Positions 35,454-44,721 of a DNA stretch of 64,000 bases are shown one piece after another. Position 1 is the stretch's first letter, and each line of letters begins with the position of its first letter. A program made the translations under genes and the position numbers. Source of the stretch: Lacrimispora amygdalina (GTDB lineage: Bacteria > Bacillota > Clostridia > Lachnospirales > Lachnospiraceae); the NCBI RefSeq assembly GCF_003432035.1, contig NZ_QOHO01000030.1, positions 62,001 to 126,000 of the forward strand. The letters are read 5' to 3'. The notes below the pieces were generated by a model, which was given only the letters and a program-made list of their open reading frames with translations, was not told where the DNA came from and made no database searches.

Positions 35454-35993
35454 CTAATATCTGCCTCCCAGTTTACGAGCCTCCGCAAGTGCTGGATTAC
35501 CGAGTATATCGCCCTTTTCAGATACACCGGAGACTGTGATCATTCCCCCGTTTCTAAGGGAAAAATAGCTCAGTACCGCATGATACATGGATATCAGAGA
35601 ATCAAAAACGGTGGGTATTGTATCAGCACAAACAGCTAACAAGACGAGTTCTTTCATTTTAAACGTATTGCGTATGGGATTATGCAGCCGGTCAATTATG
35701 CACTTCAATTGAGAACTAACCCCATAAAAATAAACAGGAGTGGCTATCACCAGAACCTCTGCATCTGCAAGTTTCTCATAGATTCCCAGCATATCGTCTT
35801 TCTGCACACAGTTATGGCTGTTATCTCTGTAGCAAAAATTGCAGCCTGTACAACCGTAGACGCGTTTTCCTGTTACAGAAATCACTTCCACCGTGTTTAC
35901 CTGTTTATTGACTCCAGCTATAAACGCATTTGCAAGTATCTCAGTATTGCCGTTTTTCCGGGGACTGCCTATTAACACTGTAATTTTTGACAT
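35454..35993 (-). CDS. Flavodoxin-fold NAD(P)H-dependent FMN reductase
   Basis: 179-residue flavodoxin-like oxidoreductase. The FMN phosphate loop is IGSPRKNGNTEILANAF. The Cys-rich GCTGCNFCYRDNSHNC near residue 45 and IATPVYFYGVSSQLKCIIDR are typical of clostridial NADPH-dependent FMN reductases sometimes described as iron-sulfur flavoproteins. GGAGGT precedes the ATG at 35993; the open frame upstream to 36068 is not conserved. It may supply electrons to a neighbour, but no partner is evident. Confidence 0.88.
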   Translation of the reverse strand: MSKITVLIGSPRKNGNTEILANAFIAGVNKQVNTVEVISVTGKRVYGCTGCNFCYRDNSHNCVQKDDMLGIYEKLADAEVLVIATPVYFYGVSSQLKCIIDRLHNPIRNTFKMKELVLLAVCADTIPTVFDSLISMYHAVLSYFSLRNGGMITVSGVSEKGDILGNPALAEARKLGGRY

Positions 35994-36034
35994 TTTGTTA
36001 ACCTCCATTGTATTGTCTGCCCGCTTGTTTTGAG

Positions 36035-36892
36035 TTAAGATTTGCTGAATGCACATTTGCGGTGCCACCCTCTTTTAAAGTAAATTATAATAACAATTAA
36101 AAATGAGATAGTCTGAGCAACCGAAATACGAATTACCTGCAATTCATCTGCACCGGATATGGTTGTGATATGCAGCAGATTAATGATTGTATTATTAAAA
36201 AAATGATCAGCCATGGGCATCCAAAGCGATCCGGTGATTTTAGCCAGCAGGCAAAATTTAAAACCGGCAATTCCTGTCGTTATTATAAGGATTATAACAG
36301 TCGGGATTACTCCCATCAGATTAATTTCTCCATCCAATAAATTTCTTACGGGTGCTGCGATATGCCAGAAGCCAAAGAGAACAGAGGAAAATACCGCTGC
36401 TTTCATAAAGGAGTATTTCACTTCAAGAAGTCTGATAAATAATCCCCGGAAGATCCCCTCCTCCATAGCTACATTGATGACGTTCCCAACAATACAAAAC
36501 AGGAAAAACAGTATGCCGGTCTGCATGCCCCGATTCCCATCAATCGCATAGCTGGTCACATAAACGATCAGAGAGGGGCTGCTGTTTCTCGATAATTGCA
36601 TAAAAAACTCAATGCCATATGCAATCAAATAAGCAGCTGCCCCAAGAAGCAGACCACAGAACATATCCCTTCCCGCTGTTTTATGTGTAAAACCGATATC
36701 TGACCATTTAAGCGAAAAATATCGTATTGCCAATGCAAGCACAAGAATACCTGCCAGTTTATGTACAAACGCCTCGCCAAAGATTGACTGGTCTGTGCGG
36801 ATCATCATGTACTCAACGGCTCTGAATGCAAAACATATCAAATAGATAATTAAAATGCATACCACTGGATGATAGGGGTTATTCTCTTTCAT
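36035..36892 (-). CDS. CPBP-family intramembrane metalloprotease
   Basis: 285-residue polytopic protein with about eight membrane helices. CPBP (CAAX/Abi) motifs are present: MEEGIFRGLFIR (EExxxR), FGFWHIAAPVRN (FxxxH) and MADHFFNN (HxxxN/D). These proteases process prenylated proteins or small peptides, and several protect against self-made bacteriocins. GGAGGT lies five bases before the ATG at 36892. The longer frame to 37024 overlaps the divergent gene and is rejected. It is divergent from a small membrane protein gene. Confidence 0.9.
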   Translation of the reverse strand: MKENNPYHPVVCILIIYLICFAFRAVEYMMIRTDQSIFGEAFVHKLAGILVLALAIRYFSLKWSDIGFTHKTAGRDMFCGLLLGAAAYLIAYGIEFFMQLSRNSSPSLIVYVTSYAIDGNRGMQTGILFFLFCIVGNVINVAMEEGIFRGLFIRLLEVKYSFMKAAVFSSVLFGFWHIAAPVRNLLDGEINLMGVIPTVIILIITTGIAGFKFCLLAKITGSLWMPMADHFFNNTIINLLHITTISGADELQVIRISVAQTISFLIVIIIYFKRGWHRKCAFSKS

Positions 36893-37002
36893 ATGGAACC
36901 TCCAATAATGATATTCTATCTTTTTTATAATGACTTTCCCATAAGTGTAAGCTATAATAATAACAATAATAAACTGATCAGTTTTGTAAAGGAGGATTCC
37001 CT

Positions 37003-37314
37003 GTGATAGAAAACTGCAATTCAATTAGTATCATATTAGGATCTGCCTCCTTGCTTCCTCCACTGATTATCCTTAGCCAATCCCATAAAATCAGCTGCCC
37101 AAAGTACGCTGCTCTTATGGCAATAAGTTTTGTATCCTGTGCCCTTTCAATATGTGCACAACTTTTTTCTACTAGTTATTTAGTGAAAGCAAAAGATTGG
37201 CCGGCTCTTATGGATACATCTCATGATATAGCGTTATTCTCTGTGCAGCTGATCGTTATTACGGTCAGCATTAATATTATAGCGTCGCTGGTATATTTCA
37301 ATAAAAAAAAGTAA
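37003..37314 (+). CDS. Small membrane protein of unknown function
   Basis: 103-residue protein with three hydrophobic helices (about 8-24, 36-58 and 75-97) and a KKK tail. It starts at GTG with a strong AAAGGAGG site nine bases upstream, which is why I accept it as a real gene. It is divergent from the CPBP protease gene. Its 3' end overlaps a truncated GNAT gene on the other strand, so the two read the same DNA for about 80 bases. I do not recognise the family. Confidence 0.6.
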   Translation: MIENCNSISIILGSASLLPPLIILSQSHKISCPKYAALMAISFVSCALSICAQLFSTSYLVKAKDWPALMDTSHDIALFSVQLIVITVSINIIASLVYFNKKK

Positions 37315-37521
37315 ACACACTGCAACACTTGAAACAGCTGTATCTTCGTACATAAGAATATATGGTTTATAACGGTTATCCATATAACCGGATTGATACC
37401 ACTTTTCATACTTTAACTTATAAATTTCTTTAGCAAGCTGAAAGTAACTTTTTCTAGTAATCTCTTCTTCCATAACATTATCAATAAAATTATATGCTTC
37501 ACCTTTAATTATACATTGCAT
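37234..37521 (-). pseudogene. GNAT-type acetyltransferase, 3'-truncated
   Basis: The first 65 or so residues (IIKGEAYNFIDNVMEEE, SYFQLAKEIYKLKYEKWYQS, YKPYILMYEDTAVSSVAV) match the N-terminal part of a clostridial GNAT of roughly 270 residues. The frame then passes into unrelated sequence antisense to the small membrane protein gene and stops. Its own start has a good GGAGG site, so the fragment may still be translated. I infer that the rest was lost in a deletion whose junction lies near 37310-37320. Confidence 0.65.
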
Positions 37522-37591
37522 TTCTGATCCTCCATTTGAATTCCATCAGCATACATTTCTTTTAAAATATGTACTCTACAAGCTATCTGAT

Positions 37592-38449
37592 TTATCGGTT
37601 ACTGTCCTTCCCATCATAAGTAACTCCGATTAACGTGGATAGCTTATCCAATTCATAAGGAGGTATGAATAACTCATAATTCTCATCCTGCCATGTAATG
37701 CAAAGTGCATAATAAGGTTTAAAAAATAGTAAACCCATACCATTTTTTCTGATTTTATATTTTTTATAAATACCTTTATTATAAGGAATTTCCTTTAACC
37801 ATTCAGGAACAAATATTAATTTATTTATTTTTGTAATTCCGGTAATGGAAGCAAGAGGTATAGACCATTCATTACCAAGATCTGCCATATGTAAAACAGC
37901 GTCTTTAACATTAACATAAACATTAGAATTTTTTATATAATGAAAATCTGATACATCAATGCCTTTTCTTTTTTTATTCTTGTAATATATTAATATAACT
38001 TCCATTATTTCTGCATCATCCGGTATATGAAGTAATTCTTTTGCATAGTTTTGAATATTTTGAACATAATTCCTATCGTAATCATATTTGTCGCTATATT
38101 GACTTTTTCTACTTTTTTCTACTAAAAATAAAATTAACCAAACTGTAAAAAAAATTGCTGAGATAAAGAACAACTCAGGAGCATCAGCATATTTTTCTTT
38201 AAGAGATCCGTCAGATAAATCTAAAAAAAGACACTCAAGCATCAATAAGGTTGTTAAGAAGGAAAGTAATTTAATAACTCTCAGCCAGAATGGCATAGAT
38301 GTTTGTTTTAAATAGTTTTTATATAGACTATCACATTTTTCAAAAGCTTCTCCCAATACAGGGACTGAAGAATTAGAAATGAATATCTCACCATCCAACC
38401 TGGTGTTATTTTTGTCATCTGTTATGTTTATTCCAAAAATATATTTCAT
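37592..38449 (-). CDS. Hypothetical membrane protein
   Basis: 285 residues, AT-rich. A short soluble start is followed by two membrane helices (about residues 55-75 and 92-110), then a soluble domain of about 170 residues with strands typical of a PH/YcxB-like fold (VLHMADLGNEWSIPLASITG, LFFKPYYALCITW, FIPPYELDKL). YcxB/PH-like assignment is a guess from pattern only. The ribosome site is weak (GAAGGG, 15 bases away). Confidence 0.65.
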   Translation of the reverse strand: MKYIFGINITDDKNNTRLDGEIFISNSSVPVLGEAFEKCDSLYKNYLKQTSMPFWLRVIKLLSFLTTLLMLECLFLDLSDGSLKEKYADAPELFFISAIFFTVWLILFLVEKSRKSQYSDKYDYDRNYVQNIQNYAKELLHIPDDAEIMEVILIYYKNKKRKGIDVSDFHYIKNSNVYVNVKDAVLHMADLGNEWSIPLASITGITKINKLIFVPEWLKEIPYNKGIYKKYKIRKNGMGLLFFKPYYALCITWQDENYELFIPPYELDKLSTLIGVTYDGKDSNR

Positions 38450-38476
38450 TAGATCATATTTTTTCCCTTCGTATTC

Positions 38477-38764
38477 CTAAACGTTTATATTCATAGCACT
38501 AAACTGCGATCTGGTAATGGAATATACACTTGTTTTTATATTTTTCTCATCTGCATATTCCTCACGCAATGACATCCCCATTTTTTCAGCCACTTTTCTT
38601 GATGGAATATTCGTCGCCTTTTGATATGAGAAAACCTCATCAAAATCTGTATTCTCAAAGGCATACCTCAAACAAGCTTTCGCTGACTGCGAAGCATACC
38701 CTTTGTTCCAAAATCTCTTATCAATATGATAGCCGATTATTTTACTTAAATATTGGTTACTAAG
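38477..38764 (-). pseudogene. GNAT acetyltransferase (RimJ-like), 5'-truncated
   Basis: The open frame reads KIIGYHIDKRFWNKGYASQS, AKACLRYAFENTDFDEVFSY and SRKVAEKMGMSLREEY, the C-terminal two-thirds of a RimJ/RimL-type GNAT. Its N-terminal third is absent. The frame begins right after the stop codon of the intact GNAT gene upstream, with no start codon or ribosome site in place. A downstream ATG could give a 64-residue piece. This is a remnant. Confidence 0.7.
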
Positions 38765-39208
38765 TCATAAAGCCTTACTCAAATAAATCATATCCACTAA
38801 TTGAATTCCGCCGTCAAACATTGGATGGTCATAATTATCTATGAAAAAGTTCTTAACTCTATGAGAAATCCTAAAACCGTTTTTTTCATAAAACCGTAAT
38901 ATCCATGGACTGTCACCAGTCCCTACAACCATAGTTGTGTACTTTTCTTTGTAATGCAAAAAGATGTGGTGCAAAAGTTTACTGCCATACCCATTACCAT
39001 GCCATTTTTCGTAAGTGGCTATGTTTTTCAGTTCGCATACATCTTCACTCTCCTGTGTAACTACGCACACGCTTTTCAAGCCGTTGTCATATAAGGCGAA
39101 AAGATCCCCTCGCTCTAAGTATTTGTCTATCATGGATTCTTGTTCATCAGCTAATAAGAGCAGATCCAAGAACTGCTTTTTGTTTTCGTAAATGCTTTTT
39201 ATTTCCAA
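38765..39208 (-). CDS. GNAT-family N-acetyltransferase
   Basis: 147-residue complete acetyltransferase. The acetyl-CoA pyrophosphate loop is [38 protein letters not shown] and the end [16 protein letters not shown] are typical of YvbK-like GNATs. TTGGAGG lies seven bases before the ATG. Its stop codon abuts a truncated GNAT. The substrate is unknown. Confidence 0.9.
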   Translation of the reverse strand: MEIKSIYENKKQFLDLLLLADEQESMIDKYLERGDLFALYDNGLKSVCVVTQESEDVCELKNIATYEKWHGNGYGSKLLHHIFLHYKEKYTTMVVGTGDSPWILRFYEKNGFRISHRVKNFFIDNYDHPMFDGGIQLVDMIYLSKAL

Positions 39209-39268
39209 AATGAATCCTCCAATCTTTATCGTAAGTCTTGCTCAATTCACGGAGTGTCACAAACTAAT

Positions 39269-40447
39269 TCAATGTTTTTTTTCAATTTCGTCCTTTACTC
39301 TTTTTGCATATTCTGAAAGTTTTCGGGTATCCTTAAGCACATTTTGATAAAAAAGTTTTACATCCAAATCGCCCAATAAGTAAAATACCTGACTATTCTC
39401 AACTGCAATTTTAAATAGCAGTTCTTTTTCGTCTAATGACCAATTTTCAAATATATTAAGTTCTTTTATAGTGGAATGTGTCGTTGCAAAATTCCCACTG
39501 CCCTCCAGTGCAATTAATAAATCAGTTTTTTTACGTACCTCTTCACTGTTTTGTTTATCGGCTTCATATTTTTCCTTTTTACATTGGTAGAAAAATTCTT
39601 CCAAAGTCTCATTGGCAGCCGTACGGTTAATAATTGATTTCACCAAATTATCCAATTCGGTTCCTTCTGAATAATCAGCCGGTGCGTAGTACTTTATTCT
39701 TCCATCATGCATCATTTTATAAACTTTAGATTTATCATTTGTTGCAGCATTATATACGCCAATCGAATGTCCGCCATATGAATTCACAAGTTTCATGCAT
39801 GGAATATCTGTGTCGCTGTCGCCAATATAGACCATATTGCGAAATGGTACACGCATTTCTTCGGGAGCAAAAGAATCATTAACCCCTTGATCGTTTATGT
39901 CCAGAACTCCTTTTTCAATACGGAACAAGAATTGTGTCTTATTCGTATAGTTTACGACCTGTGCCGGCCATTTTGCAACGCCGGTTCTGGGATCATAATA
40001 AAATGAACTTGCATATATTTTTTTGAAAGCGCCCTTTTTTGCGACAGATGTTCCCTCAATCATCTCTTTCAGTCCGGAAGAAATTATGTAATGTTCCACG
40101 ATGACGCCATGATCAGTCCCATATTCACATATTCTTTCAAACCATTCTCCCACACCCGGAAACAAATTGACCTTTGCACCATAGTCTTCTAATGTCTTTT
40201 TGTTGAAGATTAAGTTTCCCTCTGCCTCCTGAACCATTTTGTACATATACGCAAGATTCTGATCCATCTCATTGTTTTCTGCCAATTCATTGGATTCAGT
40301 CCAAAAATCTCCCACGTCATAGCCTACTGATTGAATATAACCTTGCGCCTGCATATCATCTGGCGATAAGGTTTTGTCAAAGTCGTAGCAGATTGCCAGT
40401 ACAGGTTTCTTTTCTTTGCTTTCCCGTTTAAACTCTTTTTTGCTCAT
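39269..40447 (-). CDS. HAD-superfamily phosphatase-like protein with C-terminal extension
   Basis: 392-residue protein. The HAD domain is visible: motif I CYDFDKTLSPDD (nucleophile Asp), motif II IISSGL, a cap-region Lys, and motif IV YIGDSDTDIPCMKLV. The C-terminal 120 residues are helical, acidic and unassigned. Standalone HADs of this type are common in accessory regions and their substrates are unknown. GAGGT lies upstream of the ATG. Confidence 0.85.
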   Translation of the reverse strand: MSKKEFKRESKEKKPVLAICYDFDKTLSPDDMQAQGYIQSVGYDVGDFWTESNELAENNEMDQNLAYMYKMVQEAEGNLIFNKKTLEDYGAKVNLFPGVGEWFERICEYGTDHGVIVEHYIISSGLKEMIEGTSVAKKGAFKKIYASSFYYDPRTGVAKWPAQVVNYTNKTQFLFRIEKGVLDINDQGVNDSFAPEEMRVPFRNMVYIGDSDTDIPCMKLVNSYGGHSIGVYNAATNDKSKVYKMMHDGRIKYYAPADYSEGTELDNLVKSIINRTAANETLEEFFYQCKKEKYEADKQNSEEVRKKTDLLIALEGSGNFATTHSTIKELNIFENWSLDEKELLFKIAVENSQVFYLLGDLDVKLFYQNVLKDTRKLSEYAKRVKDEIEKKH

Positions 40448-40457
40448 GATTAATACC

Positions 40458-40616
40458 TCACTTAAGGAGTTTTAATTGGTAATTCCAATAATTTCTTTTA
40501 TCTTGCTGCAGTGTTATTGAATTTTTATCCCAATCACCTTCACATAAATACCCAATATAAATTGTATTATCTCTTTTACAAGAATATATCTGTATTAATT
40601 CACTTGCCTCTAACTC
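40458..40616 (-). pseudogene. Remnant C-terminal open frame, family unknown
   Basis: A 52-codon frame (ELEASELIQIYSCKRDNTIY, IGYLCEGDWDKNSITLQQDK) begins at the stop codon of the GNAT gene and ends in a TGA, without a start codon or ribosome site. Its composition looks coding (IYIGYLCEGDWDKNS). It is probably the tail of a lost gene, but I cannot name the family. Confidence 0.35.
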
Positions 40617-40617
40617 T

Positions 40618-41070
40618 TTATAACAAATTTAACACCATACATTCATTTGAATTTATAAAACCTTGTTTTTTATATAACTCTCTTCCTGAATCAGTCGCAT
40701 CTAAACTTATTTCCGTAACTCCTTTTTCTCTTGCCTCATCTATTAAGGTGCTTAACATTTGAAAAGCAATTCCTTGTCTGCGGTATTGACTACTCGTATA
40801 CACATTCATCAAATGTGCCCTCTTTCCCGTAGGATGCGAAAAGGTAGGCATTATTTCAATGTAACACATAGTCGCACAGCCCACCACCTTTTCATCAATT
40901 GCTAAAATAGTTGTTTGATTGGCATTTTTAAAATACTCTCTGCTGCAATGAATCAAATCCTCAGGAAAAATATAATTTTCTGGTAAGTTATTTACTGCTT
41001 TTAACATCTCCAGTCTACTTTGCATAAGTAATTCTATATCATCCTCTGTCGCTTTAATATATGAAATCAT
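40618..41070 (-). CDS. GNAT-family N-acetyltransferase
   Basis: 150-residue complete acetyltransferase. It has an acetyl-CoA loop SQYRRQGIAFQMLSTLIDEA, a preceding beta-strand GKRAHLMNVYTS, and a late SGRELYKKQGFINSNECM. GGGGGAGG lies eight bases before the ATG. The substrate is unknown; the class includes small-molecule and aminoglycoside-type acetyltransferases. Confidence 0.9.
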   Translation of the reverse strand: MISYIKATEDDIELLMQSRLEMLKAVNNLPENYIFPEDLIHCSREYFKNANQTTILAIDEKVVGCATMCYIEIMPTFSHPTGKRAHLMNVYTSSQYRRQGIAFQMLSTLIDEAREKGVTEISLDATDSGRELYKKQGFINSNECMVLNLL

Positions 41071-41141
41071 TCATGTCCTCCCCCGGTAAAATATCAACCA
41101 AAATCAAAAATATAGTAATCGTCATATTTCTTACCATACGT

Positions 41142-41933
41142 TTATTCACTGTAATCAAAGTAAACGATTTCCCAATCTTTATTAAGTTTCTTTTCCATTT
41201 TTATATGAACATAAACAGTGTTCTTACTGCCTATGACTTTAATCGAGTAAACCGCTTGCCCGTGGCCTCCGGAATAATTAAGACTTCCAGCAGGCATATA
41301 GCCAAAGCCTTCAATGTTTCCGACTATACTAGAGATTTCCGGGCTTGCATTGATGTAGCTTACTGCCATTTTGTAAGAATCGTCATTTTTAAATATTGAT
41401 GATATTCCAAAGAAAAGCGAAGCCGTAAAAATTGCTGTCGCCAAAATCGCCGAAACTACAATAATAACTAATTTGGGTTTCTTAGACACCCTGTAAACAT
41501 TTGTACCCGCTATTTGATCGCCTAGTTTCGTTTTCTTCGCACCGCATATAAGAACGAGAAATTCAATCGGCCATACAAACGTAAGGATATTCCTCAAAAA
41601 AAGCTTTGGAACAGATGGTACTTCCGATGTATCCAAATTGCTTCTTACTGTCAATCCCAATGCACGCTTTCCCAGGCTTGCCCCATTAATAATATCTTTT
41701 AGAAAGTAAACTAAAAATGCCATCAGCATTAATACAGGAAACATAGTCCAAGCTTTGGCAGGGTCGCTTTGAATATGACTAAACGTAAATAGTATTGATG
41801 GACACACTAAAACCGCAACTATAATAAAATGGTCAATTAAAAATGCGCCAATCCTCATTCCAATACCTGCTGTTTCAAGTTTTTCTTGACTAGTTCCATT
41901 ATTATTTGTCTCTATATCGTCGAAATTATCCAT
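41142..41933 (-). CDS. RDD-domain membrane protein
   Basis: 263 residues. The RDD domain (about 25-150) has IGMRIGAFLIDHFIIVAVLV, DIINGASLGKRALGLTVRS and the short third helix region. A further membrane helix near 155-175 leads to an external C-terminal domain (YINASPEISSIVGNIEGFGY) like the Coa1-type domain often fused to RDD. The function of RDD proteins is mostly unknown, with transport suggested. GGAGGT precedes the ATG. Confidence 0.85.
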   Translation of the reverse strand: MDNFDDIETNNNGTSQEKLETAGIGMRIGAFLIDHFIIVAVLVCPSILFTFSHIQSDPAKAWTMFPVLMLMAFLVYFLKDIINGASLGKRALGLTVRSNLDTSEVPSVPKLFLRNILTFVWPIEFLVLICGAKKTKLGDQIAGTNVYRVSKKPKLVIIVVSAILATAIFTASLFFGISSIFKNDDSYKMAVSYINASPEISSIVGNIEGFGYMPAGSLNYSGGHGQAVYSIKVIGSKNTVYVHIKMEKKLNKDWEIVYFDYSE

Positions 41934-41986
41934 AAATATTTACCTCCATCGTTCCCCTATTTGCGGTATAATTAAATATCATTAAT

Positions 41987-42495
41987 CTAATATCCAAGCT
42001 TTTCATGAATTAAAATAACCTCATATTCACTCCCTGTAGGTTTCTTCCATAGTACAGAAAAATTTCTGCATATTCTCTGCGGGCTTTTACAATCATAGCA
42101 TTTATCACCCTTTATCGCACATGGCGTTTTTACTCCTAAACGTTTGGCATTAAGGGGTGCAGCGATATACGATTTCCAGTATTATCTATATTGATGATCT
42201 CTCCTGTTTCGGCAATTCCATTTACCGAGGAAATATAAATATCTGACAGATTGGCTCTCTTTCTTGCTTCCATGGCACTCATGTTTTCAGGTAATCGCAT
42301 ATGCCAGTACACATCATTATGAGACACCAGTGCATCATACAGTTTCATTTCTTCTACAGTAACTGAACCTCCAATTCCAATAGTTCTATCACTCAGCTGA
42401 TTAGCTAAATACTTAGTTGCTTCTTCTGCATCATTAAATTCACTTACAGTATATCCTAAGCACTCCAGACTATTTTTGAGTTTTGTAAATTCCAT
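41987..42495 (-). pseudogene. LUD-domain (DUF162) protein with internal deletion and frameshift
   Basis: The first frame (42136-42495) reads TIGIGGSVTVEEMKLYDAL and SSVNGIAETGEIINIDNTGN, then drifts to a stop. A second frame picks up as APLNAKRLGVKTPCAIKGDK, CYDCKSPQRICRNFSVLW and EYEVILIHEKLGY. Both are LUD (lactate-utilisation-type) protein segments in the right order. The intervening stretch of about 35 residues (typically containing VYFIVGRNKI and RARN) is missing. The reading frame changes near 42150. A deletion event is the simplest cause. Confidence 0.8.
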
Positions 42496-42564
42496 TATTG
42501 TGCGCTCCTTTTCATACTGGTTTTCTTTTTTTTATAAAAATGCTTTATGGATGGCAGCATAATC

Positions 42565-43311
42565 CTATATTATTTCAGCAATTGAATTACCGCCCCCTAA
42601 AACTCCTGTACTTTCTAAATAAATTATTTCTTTTCCTTTTTGTTTAGCATATCCTATTTCTTTTTTTACACTTTCTCCAATATAACCATCAACATTTACA
42701 ACAAAAATTGCATCTGACAAATCGATTTTTATTCTATGTAATTCACCTAATGTATCTTTTTCATTTTCTGTTAACTCTCTATCCATAACATGTGGTATAA
42801 TTCCTATTACAGCATATTCATTTTCTAATTCTAATCGTTCAGACATCTCTTGTATTTTATTCCAAAACCTTACTGATCCACAGATTGTTACTACCTTTCT
42901 CTTCACAGCTATTTCTCCTCGCCTTGGAAGTGACTTAATAAGGGCAAATATTCCTGCCCCTCCTCCTATAAAAAACACCTCTATTGTGCCTATCCAATGC
43001 AAAGTGATATTGCCGTTAGTTGTTGTTAGCGCGTAAAAAAGGTGGTGTCCTCCCAATAAAATGCAAAGTACAACCGAGATAAGCGTAAGTATTTTTGCAT
43101 ATTCAATGTTATGCCTGATCAGTGTAATTATAATACCCGTATCAATCCCCAAATTCCATAAAGCAATTTCGGTCTGCCAGCCACGACTCATCCTCCATAC
43201 CGAAAAAATTTCTGAAACATTAGGAAAAAACATCTGCCATACAAATGCACCTAATGTCATCAGCAAAAATAGAAGTAAATAAAAATACAAATATCTTTCT
43301 TTCCTCACCAT
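42565..43311 (-). CDS. Membrane domain fused to nucleoside 2-deoxyribosyltransferase-like domain
   Basis: 248 residues. The first 140 residues contain four hydrophobic helices with charged ends. The last 100 residues (KRKVVTICGSVRFWNKIQEM, LGELHRIKIDLSDAIFVVNV, GYIGESVKKEIGYAKQKGKE) match the DUF4406/nucleoside 2-deoxyribosyltransferase-like Rossmann family, which is usually a free soluble protein. Either this is a natural membrane-tethered enzyme or a deletion fused two genes. The start at 43311 has GGGGGA seven bases upstream; a start at 43335 would overlap the neighbour. The next gene upstream is a phosphoribosyltransferase. Confidence 0.7.
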   Translation of the reverse strand: MVRKERYLYFYLLLFLLMTLGAFVWQMFFPNVSEIFSVWRMSRGWQTEIALWNLGIDTGIIITLIRHNIEYAKILTLISVVLCILLGGHHLFYALTTTNGNITLHWIGTIEVFFIGGGAGIFALIKSLPRRGEIAVKRKVVTICGSVRFWNKIQEMSERLELENEYAVIGIIPHVMDRELTENEKDTLGELHRIKIDLSDAIFVVNVDGYIGESVKKEIGYAKQKGKEIIYLESTGVLGGGNSIAEII

Positions 43312-43331
43312 AGTTACATCCCCCATTATAT

Positions 43332-44555
43332 TCAAAATTTATTCATTACCTCCTTAATCCTCTTATAAATACTCAAAATTCTTGTCTTTGTTGAAGTTTC
43401 TGTACAATTGTTATTTATATATAAACTGTAGTCTATTTTATCATAAATCATATTTATTTTACTAAATTTGATTAAATCATATCGAAAGTTAATATCTTTT
43501 CCATTCTTTAGAAATTCTAAATGTTCCTCAAGTATTTTAAAATATCTGTAGCAAAGGGGCGTTATTAGATCTATTTCATCTAGTTGAAACGCCGGATAAT
43601 CAGTTCTAAAAATCTTTCCCTCCCAATAATACTCTAATGCGCAAGTTGAGATGTTTTTAAAATATTTTAACAATTCTTGTTTAATAGATTTTATCGTAGT
43701 TGCAGTACCTGTATTATCATCTATCAATAAAATATTCGTATTCTCCGGATACTGAGTTCCCAGTAAATGCACCTGGTCTGGCAAGGATAATTCACAATAA
43801 TGAGTATTATCATATTTTGAAAACCTGACATACTCATACCCTGAAAAACCGGAATACCTATTCACGATATTGGTGTATTTTTGCATAGATATAAAAAATG
43901 GTGGTATTAGTGCGGCCCCCTGTAACGGTGAAATGATAATATCGTGCTCTCCAATATAATCGCATAACGCAAAATATGTAATAAACATAATAAGAATATT
44001 GTCCATCTCTGAATATTCACGGACTTCGGATATATTAAGTTCCCTCAAATCCGATATGATACTATCAATTAAACCAAAAGATAACGGTGGAAATCGGTTT
44101 AATTCTTCATCAAAAATAATTTGAGTTATATAATCAGTCAAATCTATCAGATATTCTTTGAGCGCTTTATAATAATTATAATCCAAAGATGTATAAGAGA
44201 ATATGACACCAACCAATTTTGCTATACATGACAACATATATTCCGTGAGTGAGAATATAATATATCTTTTATTATCATACGATAATTCTAAATTTAAAAT
44301 TACAGGTGCATCTAATGCTATATTTTTTACTAAGTCTGTTGTTTCAATTAAATCCGTTGAATAATAAGTATAATTTCTGTTACAATAATATGGTTTTTTC
44401 AGACTAAAATACTTTTCTAAAATCGGAAGATATTGGTTATATTCTTCTTCAAACTTATCTGTCTCAATATATACCTCCCCGGCAAAACCGAAGTTATATC
44501 TGGTTAATATAGTTTGATTTAAAAAAGGTTTAATCATTTTATATAAATCATCCAA
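43332..44555 (-). CDS. Phosphoribosyltransferase-domain protein
   Basis: About 407 residues, strongly AT-rich. A PRPP-binding loop is visible near residue 270 (NILLIDDNTGTATTIKSIKQ), preceded by the type I PRTase-like strand DIIISPLQGAALIPPF. The N-terminal 180 residues and the C-terminal 80 are not assigned. PRTases of this size without purine/pyrimidine context occur in stress and defence-type nucleoside pathways. The TTG at 44555 has AGAGGTG upstream. The frame is open to a TTG at 44612 without a ribosome site. A HAD phosphatase lies upstream and a deoxyribosyltransferase-like gene downstream. Confidence 0.65.
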   Translation of the reverse strand: MDDLYKMIKPFLNQTILTRYNFGFAGEVYIETDKFEEEYNQYLPILEKYFSLKKPYYCNRNYTYYSTDLIETTDLVKNIALDAPVILNLELSYDNKRYIIFSLTEYMLSCIAKLVGVIFSYTSLDYNYYKALKEYLIDLTDYITQIIFDEELNRFPPLSFGLIDSIISDLRELNISEVREYSEMDNILIMFITYFALCDYIGEHDIIISPLQGAALIPPFFISMQKYTNIVNRYSGFSGYEYVRFSKYDNTHYCELSLPDQVHLLGTQYPENTNILLIDDNTGTATTIKSIKQELLKYFKNISTCALEYYWEGKIFRTDYPAFQLDEIDLITPLCYRYFKILEEHLEFLKNGKDINFRYDLIKFSKINMIYDKIDYSLYINNNCTETSTKTRILSIYKRIKEVMNKF

Positions 44556-44721
44556 ACTAACACCTCTCCAGTTAATTTCATTTCTTCTGTAAGCACGACT
44601 CTTCTTTATCAAACCATGTTACAATGTCATTTCGCATGGAAAGAACAGAATCATTCAGCGATATGTATACCATCAATGCAAATACCGCAATCCGCCAGAA
44701 ACATTTTCATCTACTGAAATA

